Below are positions 16,642 through 25,233 of a DNA stretch of 58,082 nt, in pieces. This DNA is from Stenotrophomonas acidaminiphila. Lineage in GTDB: Bacteria > Pseudomonadota > Gammaproteobacteria > Xanthomonadales > Xanthomonadaceae. The stretch covers positions 1-58,082 of the forward strand of contig NZ_LDJO01000031.1 in assembly GCF_001431595.1 (NCBI RefSeq). The letters run 5' to 3'. How positions within the stretch are numbered: position 1 is the stretch's first letter; each line of letters begins with the position of its first letter. The position numbers and the translations under genes were made by a program. The notes beneath the pieces are model-generated. The model saw only the letters and a program-made list of their open reading frames with translations. It was not told the DNA's origin and ran no database searches.

Positions 16642-16708
16642 CGGGCTTTCCTGTGGCGGTGGCGGTCCGATCATGCCACGTGCCCAGCATGCGATGGCCG
16701 GTGCCGGC

Positions 16709-18142
16709 TCAGCTGCGCTGCAGCGCGATGCGTCCCGGCGCCTCGGGCAGCGAGCCATCGGCCAGCACCACGCGGTTGCGGCCACGCTTCTTGGCCTGGT
16801 ACATCGCCGCGTCGGCGCGGGCCATGACCCGCTCGTAGTCCGGATGGCCGTCATGCACGGCCACGCCGATGCTGGTGGTGATGTCCAGCCCGCCGCCGTT
16901 GGCCAGCACCACCGGCGACTCGGCCACGCGCCGGCACAGGCTGTTGGCGATCACCAGGGCCTGCGGCTCGTCCACCGCCACCAGGACCACCACGAACTCC
17001 TCGCCGCCGTAGCGGAATACATAGTCGCTGCCGCGGGTGAACTGGCCGAGGATGGTGGCCACGTGCTGCAGCGCGCGGTCGCCCACTTCGTGGCCGTGTT
17101 CGTCGTTGATCGTCTTGAAATGGTCCAGGTCCAGCAGCAGCACCGCGAAGCTGCTTTGCGATTTGGCCGCCAGTTCGATTTCGCGGCGCAGCACGGTGGG
17201 CAGGAAGCGCCGGTTGAGCAGGTTGGTCAGCGTGTCGCAACCGGCGTCGAGTTCGCCGATGCGTTCGAACAGCATGCCCAGCAGGCTGCGGACCTGGCTG
17301 ACGCGGCCGCGGATGTCCTGCAGCTGGGTAGCGCGCACGCGGGCGTCGTTCTCGTCGTGCAGGGTCTGCTGCAGGGCATCGTCGATCTCGCCGATGAGCT
17401 CGCAGATCTGCCGGGTCTCGGCGCTTTCGCCGAAGCTTGGCACGCCCTTGTGGGTGAACCACAGCCCGAACTCCGAGCCTGCCAGCGACTGGAAGCCGGC
17501 GGTGTCGCACTGGCTCGCCAGGGCGTAGAGCAGGGTGTTTTCCCAGTCCAGCAGCAGTGCGCGCTGGCGCTCGCGCTCGGTGCCCACGTTCTGCACCAGC
17601 GAGAACAGGCGGTAGGCGGCATCGGTACGCGAGGAGCGTTCGCGCGCGTTGGAATAGGCCAGGGTCATGCCTTCCAGCGCCATGTCGAACGAGGCGGTGA
17701 GGCTGGCCACGGCTGCGTGCGCGACCTGGCCGTGGCCCGCCAGCGTGGCGATGGACTGGAACAGGCGCTGCTTCAGAACGCGGGTGCCGCGTGTCACCAG
17801 GTCCACGGGGATGCCCACGCGGGCGTGGACGTCGCCGATCACGCGCTGTGCGGCGATCAGGCCCTCCACGTCGTCCGGAGTGGCGCGCAGCAGGCCGTTC
17901 ACCCAGCGTTGCATGGCCGGCTGCAGGCGAGTGCGTACCTGTTCATGCGACAGCAGGCGCGAGGCGCGCGGGTCGCCCATCATCACCTGGTAGAAATGCA
18001 CCGCCATCTCCGCCGCGCCCGTTTCCGCCATCGCCGCCAGCACCTGCGCCGCTTCGGGGCCGGCCTCGACCAGGTTCCTGCGCCAGTCGGCGGCAAGGCT
18101 GTTGTCGTCGTGGTCGGCGCGGGGAGAGGGGGTGTTGGGCAT
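16709..18142 (-). CDS. Globin-coupled diguanylate cyclase (DosC-like)
   Basis: Makes cyclic di-GMP from two GTP in response to a haem-bound gas. Residues 15-165 form a protoglobin domain with proximal His106 in GDVHARVGIPVDLV and a distal-pocket Tyr51 in VHFYQVMM. A helical linker (170-300) follows. The GGDEF domain has the active-site GGEEF at 379-383 and an RxxD inhibitory site at Arg370-Asp373, so product inhibition is expected. The 477-residue length matches E. coli DosC. The ATG at 18142 begins MPNTPSPRAD; the longer frame has no ribosome binding site. It is divergent to the Lgt/TlpA fusion gene. Oxygen sensing is inferred from the family. Confidence 0.92.
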   Translation of the reverse strand: MPNTPSPRADHDDNSLAADWRRNLVEAGPEAAQVLAAMAETGAAEMAVHFYQVMMGDPRASRLLSHEQVRTRLQPAMQRWVNGLLRATPDDVEGLIAAQRVIGDVHARVGIPVDLVTRGTRVLKQRLFQSIATLAGHGQVAHAAVASLTASFDMALEGMTLAYSNARERSSRTDAAYRLFSLVQNVGTERERQRALLLDWENTLLYALASQCDTAGFQSLAGSEFGLWFTHKGVPSFGESAETRQICELIGEIDDALQQTLHDENDARVRATQLQDIRGRVSQVRSLLGMLFERIGELDAGCDTLTNLLNRRFLPTVLRREIELAAKSQSSFAVLLLDLDHFKTINDEHGHEVGDRALQHVATILGQFTRGSDYVFRYGGEEFVVVLVAVDEPQALVIANSLCRRVAESPVVLANGGGLDITTSIGVAVHDGHPDYERVMARADAAMYQAKKRGRNRVVLADGSLPEAPGRIALQRS

Positions 18143-18338
18143 GGCGATTGCGGGGATGTGGCGGGGCGAAGAGACATTATCGGCCGTAGCCGCTACTGTT
18201 TGAGGGCTTATCCGCAACGGTCCATGCCAACGTGTCATCCAGCGTTTTTTCTTTCGCTTTGCCTCCAGCGTGCGCGCAACTGCCGGATGTGATCCGGCTC
18301 CTTCCCGTTCAGGTTTACCTGCCGCATGGCGCTGCGCC

Positions 18339-19142
18339 ATGTCGGTGATCAGTGCCGGGCCGTTTCCGTTGATGGCGGTGCTGGGTCTGGTCGCGGCCCT
18401 GATCGCCTGGTTGTTCGCGCGCGGGATGGCCAGTGCCGCCGATGGCGCACGCCGCCGCGCCGGCGCGGTGGTGCTCGACGCGTTCCTGCTCGGCGTCCTG
18501 GGTGCGCGCGTGGCGCACGTACTGTGGCACGCGGCGGACTATCTGCCGCAGCCGCTTTCGATCATCCGCCTGGGCGATGGCGGGTATTCGGTCTGGGCCG
18601 GCGTGGCCGTGGCGTCGGCCTATGCGTTGTGGCGGACCCGGCGCCAGGCTCCGCGCAGACCGGTATTGCTCGGGTTGGCCGCGGGCGCCGCGTTCTGGCT
18701 GGTCGGCAGCATGGCGCTGTTCGCGGTGCAACGCTCGACCATCGTCCTGCCCGACATCGTATTGAGCGACATGCAGGGCAGCGCGGTGCCGCTGTCCGCC
18801 CACGCTGGCAAACCGCTGGTGGTGAACCTGTGGGCGAGCTGGTGCGGTCCGTGCCGGCGCGAGATGCCCACCCTGGCGCGCGCGCAGGCGGAGCACCCGC
18901 AGGTGGCCTTCGTATTCGCCAACCAGGGTGAGGACGCCAGCGAGGTTGCCGATTACCTGCGCGCCGAAATGCTGGCGCCGGGGAACATTCTGCTGGATCC
19001 GGAGTCGGAGCTGATGCGCCTGACCGGTGCGCGCGCGCTGCCGACCACGCTGTTCTTCGACGCCGACGGCCGGCTGCGCCGCGCGCACATGGGCGAGCTG
19101 TCGCGGGCCACGCTGGAAATGCGCCTGCGCGAGCTGCAATGA
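18339..19142 (+). CDS. Lgt-like membrane domain fused to TlpA-type thioredoxin
   Basis: A 267-residue membrane protein. Residues 1-130 carry about four transmembrane segments resembling part of prolipoprotein diacylglyceryl transferase (VLGARVAHVLWH, then IIRLGDGGYSVWAG). Residues 140-267 form a TlpA/ResA-like thioredoxin domain with WCGPC (Cys169, Cys172) and the cis-Pro region ALPTTLFF. The redox domain should face the periplasm and reduce protein disulfides there, for example in cytochrome c maturation or in support of DsbG. It is 28 bases upstream of the DsbG-like gene, so one operon is likely. The start lacks a good ribosome binding site. Confidence 0.85.
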   Translation: MSVISAGPFPLMAVLGLVAALIAWLFARGMASAADGARRRAGAVVLDAFLLGVLGARVAHVLWHAADYLPQPLSIIRLGDGGYSVWAGVAVASAYALWRTRRQAPRRPVLLGLAAGAAFWLVGSMALFAVQRSTIVLPDIVLSDMQGSAVPLSAHAGKPLVVNLWASWCGPCRREMPTLARAQAEHPQVAFVFANQGEDASEVADYLRAEMLAPGNILLDPESELMRLTGARALPTTLFFDADGRLRRAHMGELSRATLEMRLRELQ

Positions 19143-19170
19143 CTTCCCGATTCCTCCTGCGAGATATGCG

Positions 19171-19983
19171 ATGACCCGTTCCCGTCCCCTCCTGCTGTTG
19201 CTCTCGGCCTCGATGCTGGCGCCGGCCGCCTGCGCCCGCGATGGCGGCGCCGCGCCGCCGGCCTCCCCCCAGGCTGCCAGCACCGCCGCCGCCGAGCCGG
19301 AGGTGGTCAAGACCCTGCGCGGGCAGGGCGTGGAGTTCATGGGCACGTTCGACACGCCGGTGGGATTGACCGGCTACGCCGGCGTCGCCGGGCAGCGTCC
19401 GCTGGCGGTGTACGTGTCCAGCGACGGGCAGCATGCGATCGTGGGTACCCTGGTCAATGCCAAGGGCGAAGACGTCGGTGCGGCCAAGCTCAAGGAGCTG
19501 GTGTCCGGGCCGATGGGCGCCAAACTGTGGCAGCGGGTCGAGGCCAGCCACTGGGTGGCCGACGGCAAGGCCGACGCGCCGCGCATCGTGTATGCCTTCA
19601 GCGACCCCAACTGCCCGTACTGCAATCGCTTCTGGGAAGCCGCACGCCCGTGGGTGGAGTCGGGCAAGGTGCAGATCCGGCAGATCCTGGTGGGGGTGAT
19701 CCGCGAGGACAGCGCCAACAAGGCCGCGGCGATCCTCGGCGCGGCGTCGCCGGAGCAGGCGCTGCAGCAGAACGAGCGCGATTTTTCCCGCGGCGGCATC
19801 AAGGGCCTGGCCAAGGTGCCGGCCGAGATCGAGGCCAAGCTGCGCGACAACGAACTGGCGATGCTGGAGCTCGGGTTCCAGGGCACGCCGGGCATCGTCT
19901 TCAAGGACGCCGACGGCAGCGTGCAGACACGTTCGGGCCTGCCGCAGGGCGACGACCTGCAGGCGGTGCTGGGACCGCGCTGA
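19171..19983 (+). CDS. dsbG: Thiol:disulfide interchange protein DsbG-like
   Basis: A 270-residue periplasmic DsbC/DsbG-type isomerase or sulfenic-acid reductase. A signal peptide spans about residues 1-22, then an Ala-rich linker, an N-terminal dimerisation domain (50-125), and a thioredoxin domain with Cys148-Pro-Tyr-Cys151 and the cis-Pro motif GTPGIVF. CPYC is the usual active site of DsbG and DsbC. The preceding TlpA-fusion gene may supply electrons. A weak lipobox-like PAAC at 18-21 leaves open whether it is lipid-anchored. Confidence 0.87.
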   Translation: MTRSRPLLLLLSASMLAPAACARDGGAAPPASPQAASTAAAEPEVVKTLRGQGVEFMGTFDTPVGLTGYAGVAGQRPLAVYVSSDGQHAIVGTLVNAKGEDVGAAKLKELVSGPMGAKLWQRVEASHWVADGKADAPRIVYAFSDPNCPYCNRFWEAARPWVESGKVQIRQILVGVIREDSANKAAAILGAASPEQALQQNERDFSRGGIKGLAKVPAEIEAKLRDNELAMLELGFQGTPGIVFKDADGSVQTRSGLPQGDDLQAVLGPR

Positions 19984-20087
19984 TCGCGGCACCAGTGGGT
20001 TGAGCACGACGCTGCGGGCGGCGGTGATGTAATAGTCTCCGCCGCACCGGGCTGACTAAGCTGGCGGCGTCCTGCACGGAGCCCGCC

Positions 20088-21035
20088 ATGAGCCACGACC
20101 ACAACCACGTCCCCAGCGAGATACGCCACGAAAAGCCCCTGTGGTGGGCGCTGGCGCTGACCTCGTCCTACCTGGTGGTGGAGGTGGTCGGCGCGTTCAT
20201 GACCAACAGCCTGGCGCTGTTGTCCGATGCGGCGCACATGGCCACCGACGCACTGGCGCTGGTGATCGCGCTGACCGCGGTGCGGCTCAGCCGGCGCCCG
20301 GCCGATGCGCGCCGCACCTATGGCTACGCGCGGCTGGAAGCGCTGGGCGCGCTGGCCAACGGCGGCCTGCTGTTCGCGGTAGGCCTGTACATCCTGTGGG
20401 AGGCCGTGGGCCGCTTCCGCGAGCCACAGGCCGTCGCTTCCACCGGCATGTTGTGGGTGGCCTGCTTCGGCCTGCTGGTGAACCTGATCGCCATGCGCCT
20501 GCTCAGTGCCGGCAGTGGCGAGAGCCTGAACGTCAAGGGCGCCTACCTGGAAGTGTGGAGCGACATGCTGGGCTCGGTGGCGGTGATCCTCGCCGCGCTG
20601 GTCATCCGCTTCACCGGTTGGACCCTGGTCGATCCGATCCTCGCCGTGCTGATCGGCCTGTGGGTGCTGCCACGCACCTGGGTGCTGCTGCGCGACGCGC
20701 TGAACGTGCTGCTCGAAGGCGTGCCCAAGGGCATCGCGCTGGCCGACGTGGAGCAGGCGCTGCGCGGCCATGCCGGCGTCACCGGCATCCACGACCTGCA
20801 TGTCTGGGCGCTGGGTTCGAGCACGCCGGCGTTGACCGCGCACGTGGTGACGACGGCCACCGGCCAGGACGCGGACACGCTGCGGCGCGCGCTGGCCGCC
20901 ATGCTGCACGAGCGCTTCGGCATCGATCACGTGACCCTGCAGGTGGAGGCCGACCATTGTGGCGATGCCTGCGCCGTGCACGCGCGGCAGGGCGCGCACG
21001 ACGACGGGCACGACGGCCACGATCACGGGCATTGA
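20088..21035 (+). CDS. Cation diffusion facilitator (CzcD/ZitB-like Zn exporter)
   Basis: A 315-residue inner-membrane proton-driven exporter of Zn(II), and perhaps Co(II) or Cd(II). Six transmembrane segments span about 18-210. The transport site includes His50 and Asp54 in SDAAHMATDALAL (TM2) and the acidic pair in YLEVWSDMLGS (TM5). The C-terminal cytoplasmic domain ends in a His/Asp-rich tail (GHDGHDHGH), and the N terminus also has a His cluster (SHDHNH); both are typical metal-buffering ends. GGAG precedes the ATG. It is separate from the dsb genes by about 100 bases. Confidence 0.93.
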   Translation: MSHDHNHVPSEIRHEKPLWWALALTSSYLVVEVVGAFMTNSLALLSDAAHMATDALALVIALTAVRLSRRPADARRTYGYARLEALGALANGGLLFAVGLYILWEAVGRFREPQAVASTGMLWVACFGLLVNLIAMRLLSAGSGESLNVKGAYLEVWSDMLGSVAVILAALVIRFTGWTLVDPILAVLIGLWVLPRTWVLLRDALNVLLEGVPKGIALADVEQALRGHAGVTGIHDLHVWALGSSTPALTAHVVTTATGQDADTLRRALAAMLHERFGIDHVTLQVEADHCGDACAVHARQGAHDDGHDGHDHGH

Positions 21036-21105
21036 GCGGCATTGCCGGCGGGCCACGTAGGTGTCGTATCCTCGGCGACAGGGCACCGCGCAGCGGAGGC
21101 CGTGC

Positions 21106-21357
21106 ATGAAAACCGCGCAGGAAATCGTCGATTCGCGCCTCGTGCTGCGTTCGCTCTGTGCCGCGCTGGCGCTGATGGGCATGGCGGCGATGGCGTATCG
21201 GGTGCATCAGGTCGCCATCGGCCGCATCCCGTTCGATTACTGGCTGCCGGTGTCCCTGCTCGGCGCACTGTATGTCGCATGCCTGTTCGGCCATGTCGCG
21301 CTGAAGGGCCGGCTGCCGTCGTTCATGGCCAGGGCCGGCGGTTCGGCCGGCGATTGA
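21106..21357 (+). CDS. Small two-helix membrane protein, function unknown
   Basis: An 83-residue protein with two hydrophobic segments (about 16-32 and 46-63) joined by a short loop, probably an inner-membrane hairpin. I do not recognise the family. GGAGG lies at good spacing before the ATG at 21106, supporting a real gene. Its TGA stop directly abuts the stop codon of the convergent TauE/SafE gene (TGA|TCA), with no spacer, so transcripts from the two must overlap. Confidence 0.7.
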   Translation: MKTAQEIVDSRLVLRSLCAALALMGMAAMAYRVHQVAIGRIPFDYWLPVSLLGALYVACLFGHVALKGRLPSFMARAGGSAGD

Positions 21358-22089
21358 TCAGCGGGATTGCAGTGGCTGGCAGCCCAGCGCGCTGAGCACG
21401 CCATGCAGCGCCGGCACCTGCATCAGCCACGGGGTGGCGATGGTCAGCAGGCCGGCGGCGAGGATGAAGCCGGCCAGCGCCACGCGCAGGCCCGGGCGCT
21501 GCAGCCAGCGGCCCATGCGCGCACCGGACCAGGTCAGCGGCAACATCACCGGCAGGGTGGCCAGGCCAAACACGGCCATCACCAGCGCGCCACCGAGTGC
21601 GTTGGCCTGCAGCCACGCCACGCTCAGCAGGCTCAGGCTCAGGCCGCAGGGCATCCAGCCCCACAGCGCGCCCAGCGCCAGGCGGCGCCACGCGCGGTCC
21701 GCCGGCAGCAGGTGCCGGTGCAGGGGCCGCAGCCATTGCCACAGCTGCTGGCCGGGACGGGCCAGCAGGTCCAGGCGGCCGCCACGGCCGAGCAGGCGCA
21801 GCGCCAGCAGGACCAGGGCCAGGCCGGCGGCGACGCGCACGCCCAGCGCCAGGGTGTCGCTGCGCGCCAGCCGCAGGATGCCGCCCCCCAGTCCACCGGC
21901 CAGCGCGCCGGCCACGGTGTAGCCGGTGACACGGCCGAGATTGGCCTGCCAGGCGACGCTCAGGGCGCGGCCCGGGGCCATCGCCGGGAAGCCGGTGGCG
22001 ATGCCGCCACACATCACCGCGCAGTGCAGCCCGCCGAGCAGGCCGGCGACGAACGCGGCGGCCAGGACCGGGATGTCCAGTGGCAACAC
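21358..22089 (-). CDS. TauE/SafE-type membrane protein of the cbb3 assembly cluster
   Basis: A 243-residue protein with about six transmembrane segments, of the sulfite-exporter/UreH-like group often found after ccoS. The conserved GGLHCAVMCGG with two cysteines in TM1 is typical and suggests copper handling for oxidase assembly. Start is a GTG two bases after the ccoS stop, so it is the last gene of the ccoG-H-I-S operon. Specific function not established. Confidence 0.82.
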   Translation of the reverse strand: MLPLDIPVLAAAFVAGLLGGLHCAVMCGGIATGFPAMAPGRALSVAWQANLGRVTGYTVAGALAGGLGGGILRLARSDTLALGVRVAAGLALVLLALRLLGRGGRLDLLARPGQQLWQWLRPLHRHLLPADRAWRRLALGALWGWMPCGLSLSLLSVAWLQANALGGALVMAVFGLATLPVMLPLTWSGARMGRWLQRPGLRVALAGFILAAGLLTIATPWLMQVPALHGVLSALGCQPLQSR

Positions 22090-22091
22090 GT

Positions 22092-22292
22092 TCAGTCGCG
22101 ACCGCTCGGCTCGCCGGCACGGGCGTGGGCGTCGCCGGCGGGCGGCGCGGGACGGTCGTTGTCCTCGAGGATGTCCAGCGCCGGGGTGTCGAGATCATCG
22201 AACTGGCCGCGCTTTACCGCCCAGACGAAGGCGGCCACGGCCAGCCCCAGCAGGATCAGGCTGATCGGGATCAGCATCAGCAGGATGGCCAT
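22092..22292 (-). CDS. ccoS: cbb3-type oxidase assembly protein CcoS
   Basis: A 66-residue single-span membrane protein. The hydrophobic segment 4-26 (AILLMLIPISLILLG and on) is followed by AVKRGQFDDLDTPALDILEDND, the diagnostic CcoS motif (W-x-x-KRGQFDDLDTPA). Needed for cofactor insertion into cbb3 oxidase. The ATG overlaps the ccoI stop (TGATG). Confidence 0.95.
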   Translation of the reverse strand: MAILLMLIPISLILLGLAVAAFVWAVKRGQFDDLDTPALDILEDNDRPAPPAGDAHARAGEPSGRD

Positions 22293-24688
22293 CAGGGTGC
22301 CTCCATGGGTGTCTTGAGCCGCGCCAGGCGCAGGGCGTTGAGGGTCACGATCAGTGATGACAGCGCCATGCCCAGCGCTGCCAGCCACGGCGTGACCCAG
22401 CCGGCCGCGGCCAAAGGCAGCGCCAGCAGGTTGTAGCCGGTGGCCCAGGCCAGATTCTGGCGGATGATGCGCTGGGTGGCACGTGCCAGCGTGATCGCGG
22501 CCGGAATCCGGCGCAGGCCGCCGCCGGTGGTGACCAGGTCGGCGGCACGGTGCGCCAGCGAGGCGCCTTCGCCCATGGCGATGGAGACGTCGGCGCCCGC
22601 CAGCACCGGTGCGTCGTTGAGGCCGTCGCCGACCATCGCCACCACCCGGCCTTCGGCCTGCAGGCGCCGCACCAGCGCCAGCTTGTCTTCCGGCGACTGC
22701 CGCGCGTGCGCATCGTCCAGCCCCAGTGTCGCGGCCATGCGGCGCACCGCCGCCTCGCCGTCGCCGCTGGCCAGGTGCACGCGCAGGCCCTGCGCGCGCA
22801 GCGCGGCCAGCGCCTGCGCGGCGTCGTCGCGGGCGCGCTCTTCCAGTACGAAGCGGGCCGCGGCGCGCTGGCCGTCGCCCAGCCACAGTGCGCCATCGTC
22901 CTGGCGCGCGGCGGCGAAGTCGGCCCGGCCCAGGCGCCAGTGGCGGCCATCGACCACCCCCTGCACGCCGCGCCCGGGAACCGCCTCGACCCGTGCCGCG
23001 CCGAGGGCGGTGGCGTCACCGCGGGTGAAGGCGGCGGCCAGCGGATGGCCGCTGTCGCGCTCCAGGGCCGCGGCGATATCCAGCGCGCCGGCCGTATCCA
23101 GCGCGGGGTCCAGCACCTGGGTGGCGGCCAGCACCGGGCGGCCGTCGCTGAGCGTGCCGGTCTTGTCGAACACGATGTCGGTGGCGCGCGCCAGCGTGTC
23201 CATTGCGTCCGCGCGCACCGCCAGCAGGCCGATGCGGGCCAGCGCACCGTGCGCGGTGGCCAGTGCCGCCGGCACCGACAGCGACAGCGCGCAGGGACAG
23301 CTGATCACCAGCAGGGCGAGGGTGACCTCCAGCGCGCGTTCGGGCTGGTAATGCCACCAGCCGGCGAACACGACCAGCGCCACCGGCAGCAATGCCAGCA
23401 CGAAGCGGCTGCCGATGCGGTCGGCCAGGCGGGCCAGCGCCGGCCGGTGCGCCTGGGCCTGTTCGACCAGTCGTGCCAGCTGCGACAGGCGCGTGGAAGT
23501 GCCGGTGAGGGTGACGCGCAGCCGCGCCGGGCGTTCACGACAGACGGTGCCGGCATAGACCGGCTCGCCGGGCTGCTTGCGTACCGGGGCCGATTCGCCG
23601 GTCAGCAGCGCCTCCTCGAACCAGGCCTCCTCGCCGCCGTCGCCGAGCAGCACGCCATCGGCCGGTACCGCTTCGCCGGCCGCCACACAGGCCACGTCGC
23701 CGACGCTCAGCGCCGCCAGCGGCACCGCTTCGCGCTGGCCGTCGGCGCGTTCGCGGGTGGCGAAGGCCGGGCGTGCGCGCGCCAGCGCGTCGACCTGGGC
23801 GCTGGCCACCGAGCGCGTGCGCTGTTCGAGCATGCGCGCGGCCAGCAGCAGGAACACGAACATCACCGCCGCGTCGTACCACACATGCGGCCCGCCGCGA
23901 ATGGTCTCCACCAGGCTGGCCAGGTAGGCGAGCAGGGTGGAGCTGGCGATCAGCACGTCCATGCCCAGGCGGCGCTCGCGCAGTTCGCGCATCGCCCCTG
24001 ACAGGAATGGCCAGCCGGAGTAGAACACCACCGGCGTGCACAGCAGGAACGTCAGCCAGCGGAAAAAGTCGCGCGTGGGCACCGGCATGGTGCTGTTGAA
24101 ATCCAGGTACAGGGCTTCTGCCAGCATCATCGCCTGCAGCATGCCCAGGCCGGCGATGCCCAGCCGCAACAGCCAGCGCCGGCGTTCGCGGGTGCGCTGC
24201 CGCTCGGCGGCCTCGCTGCCGGCCAGGTACGGGCGGTAGCCGAGCATCGCCAGCCGCTGCAGCGGTGCCGACAGCGTGGTGCGGGCCGGGTCCCAGGCGA
24301 TGCGGATGCGGCCGGTGACGGCATTGGCGCCGCAGTCGATCACGCCCGGTTCGCGCGCCAGCGCACGATCGATCAGCCAGGCGCAGGCGGCGCAGCGCAT
24401 GCCGTCGGTCAGCAGGGTGATCTCGCGGCCGCCATCGACCGCGCGGCTGTGCTCGGCCTGCACGTCGGCGCGGTCCCAGACCGCCAGATCGGGCAGCACT
24501 TCGCCCACGCGCGCGCCATTGGCGCTGCGCAGGCGGTAATACCCGTCCAGGTCGGCGCTGGCGATCCACTCGGCCGCGGCGGCGCAGCCATGGCAGCAGA
24601 ACGCATGCGTGCTGCCGTCCAGCATCGCCATGTGGGGCTGGGCCGGCAGTGTTTCGCCGCAGTGGTGGCAGGTGCCGGTGGCCGCCAT
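22292..24688 (-). CDS. ccoI: Copper-translocating P1B-type ATPase CcoI (FixI)
   Basis: A 798-residue inner-membrane pump that moves Cu(I) for assembly of the cbb3 oxidase. The N-terminal zinc-ribbon-like segment TCHHCGE...CCHGC is characteristic of CcoI. A heavy-metal-associated domain with GMRCAACAW lies near residue 100. Then come eight transmembrane helices with the copper site SCPCALS near 464, the phosphorylation motif FDKTGTLSDG near 508, and MVGDGLNDAPVL near 686. The chosen ATG (24688) is 41 bases after the ccoH stop. A GTG at 24721 would add 11 residues. Same operon as ccoG, ccoH and ccoS. Confidence 0.95.
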   Translation of the reverse strand: MAATGTCHHCGETLPAQPHMAMLDGSTHAFCCHGCAAAAEWIASADLDGYYRLRSANGARVGEVLPDLAVWDRADVQAEHSRAVDGGREITLLTDGMRCAACAWLIDRALAREPGVIDCGANAVTGRIRIAWDPARTTLSAPLQRLAMLGYRPYLAGSEAAERQRTRERRRWLLRLGIAGLGMLQAMMLAEALYLDFNSTMPVPTRDFFRWLTFLLCTPVVFYSGWPFLSGAMRELRERRLGMDVLIASSTLLAYLASLVETIRGGPHVWYDAAVMFVFLLLAARMLEQRTRSVASAQVDALARARPAFATRERADGQREAVPLAALSVGDVACVAAGEAVPADGVLLGDGGEEAWFEEALLTGESAPVRKQPGEPVYAGTVCRERPARLRVTLTGTSTRLSQLARLVEQAQAHRPALARLADRIGSRFVLALLPVALVVFAGWWHYQPERALEVTLALLVISCPCALSLSVPAALATAHGALARIGLLAVRADAMDTLARATDIVFDKTGTLSDGRPVLAATQVLDPALDTAGALDIAAALERDSGHPLAAAFTRGDATALGAARVEAVPGRGVQGVVDGRHWRLGRADFAAARQDDGALWLGDGQRAAARFVLEERARDDAAQALAALRAQGLRVHLASGDGEAAVRRMAATLGLDDAHARQSPEDKLALVRRLQAEGRVVAMVGDGLNDAPVLAGADVSIAMGEGASLAHRAADLVTTGGGLRRIPAAITLARATQRIIRQNLAWATGYNLLALPLAAAGWVTPWLAALGMALSSLIVTLNALRLARLKTPMEAP

Positions 24689-24729
24689 GACGGCGGGCGA
24701 CCGCGCCGGATCGGCGATCACGTCCGGGC

Positions 24730-25233
24730 TCAGTGTTCCCCGCCCAGCGAGGGAGAGAGGCGGGCGGCATGCTGCTGCTTCGGCAGCCGGCCGTGCAGGC
24801 GCCAGCGGCCTTCGCCGTCGCGCAGCTGCACGACCCAGTCGTGCTCGCCGTCCACGGCCTGCTGGACACGCCAGCCCGGGCCCTGCGGCAGCAGTTCCAG
24901 GCGCAGGTCGTCGGACTGGCGGGTAGGGTGTTCCAGCACCAGTTGCAGCGGGACGCCGGTGGCGAACTTGCCGGTGGCCGGGAGTACCTCGACCACGCCG
25001 TCCTCCACGCGCAGCACCGCGCTCAGGCCCAGCTTGGCGGCCGCTTCGTCCGGCCCCAGGTCGGTGGTCTGGATCTGCGACACGCGCTGCACCGGATCGG
25101 ACACCACGTCGGCGCCGCCGGAGCGCACGGCGATGATCACCAGCCCGACGCCGGCCACGATCGACAGCAGCGGCAGGCCGACCACCAGCCAGAACACGGG
25201 GACCCGCCAGGGGGATTTGGAACGTTCGTTCAT
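24730..25233 (-). CDS. ccoH: FixH/CcoH family protein
   Basis: A 167-residue membrane-anchored protein with one N-terminal transmembrane segment (about 10-33, PVFWLVVGLPLLSIVAG) and a periplasmic domain. This is the FixH/CcoH layout required for stability of cbb3 oxidase. The C-terminal region RDGEGRWRLHGRLP matches the usual FixH end. The ATG overlaps the ccoG stop (ATGA). Confidence 0.9.
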   Translation of the reverse strand: MNERSKSPWRVPVFWLVVGLPLLSIVAGVGLVIIAVRSGGADVVSDPVQRVSQIQTTDLGPDEAAAKLGLSAVLRVEDGVVEVLPATGKFATGVPLQLVLEHPTRQSDDLRLELLPQGPGWRVQQAVDGEHDWVVQLRDGEGRWRLHGRLPKQQHAARLSPSLGGEH

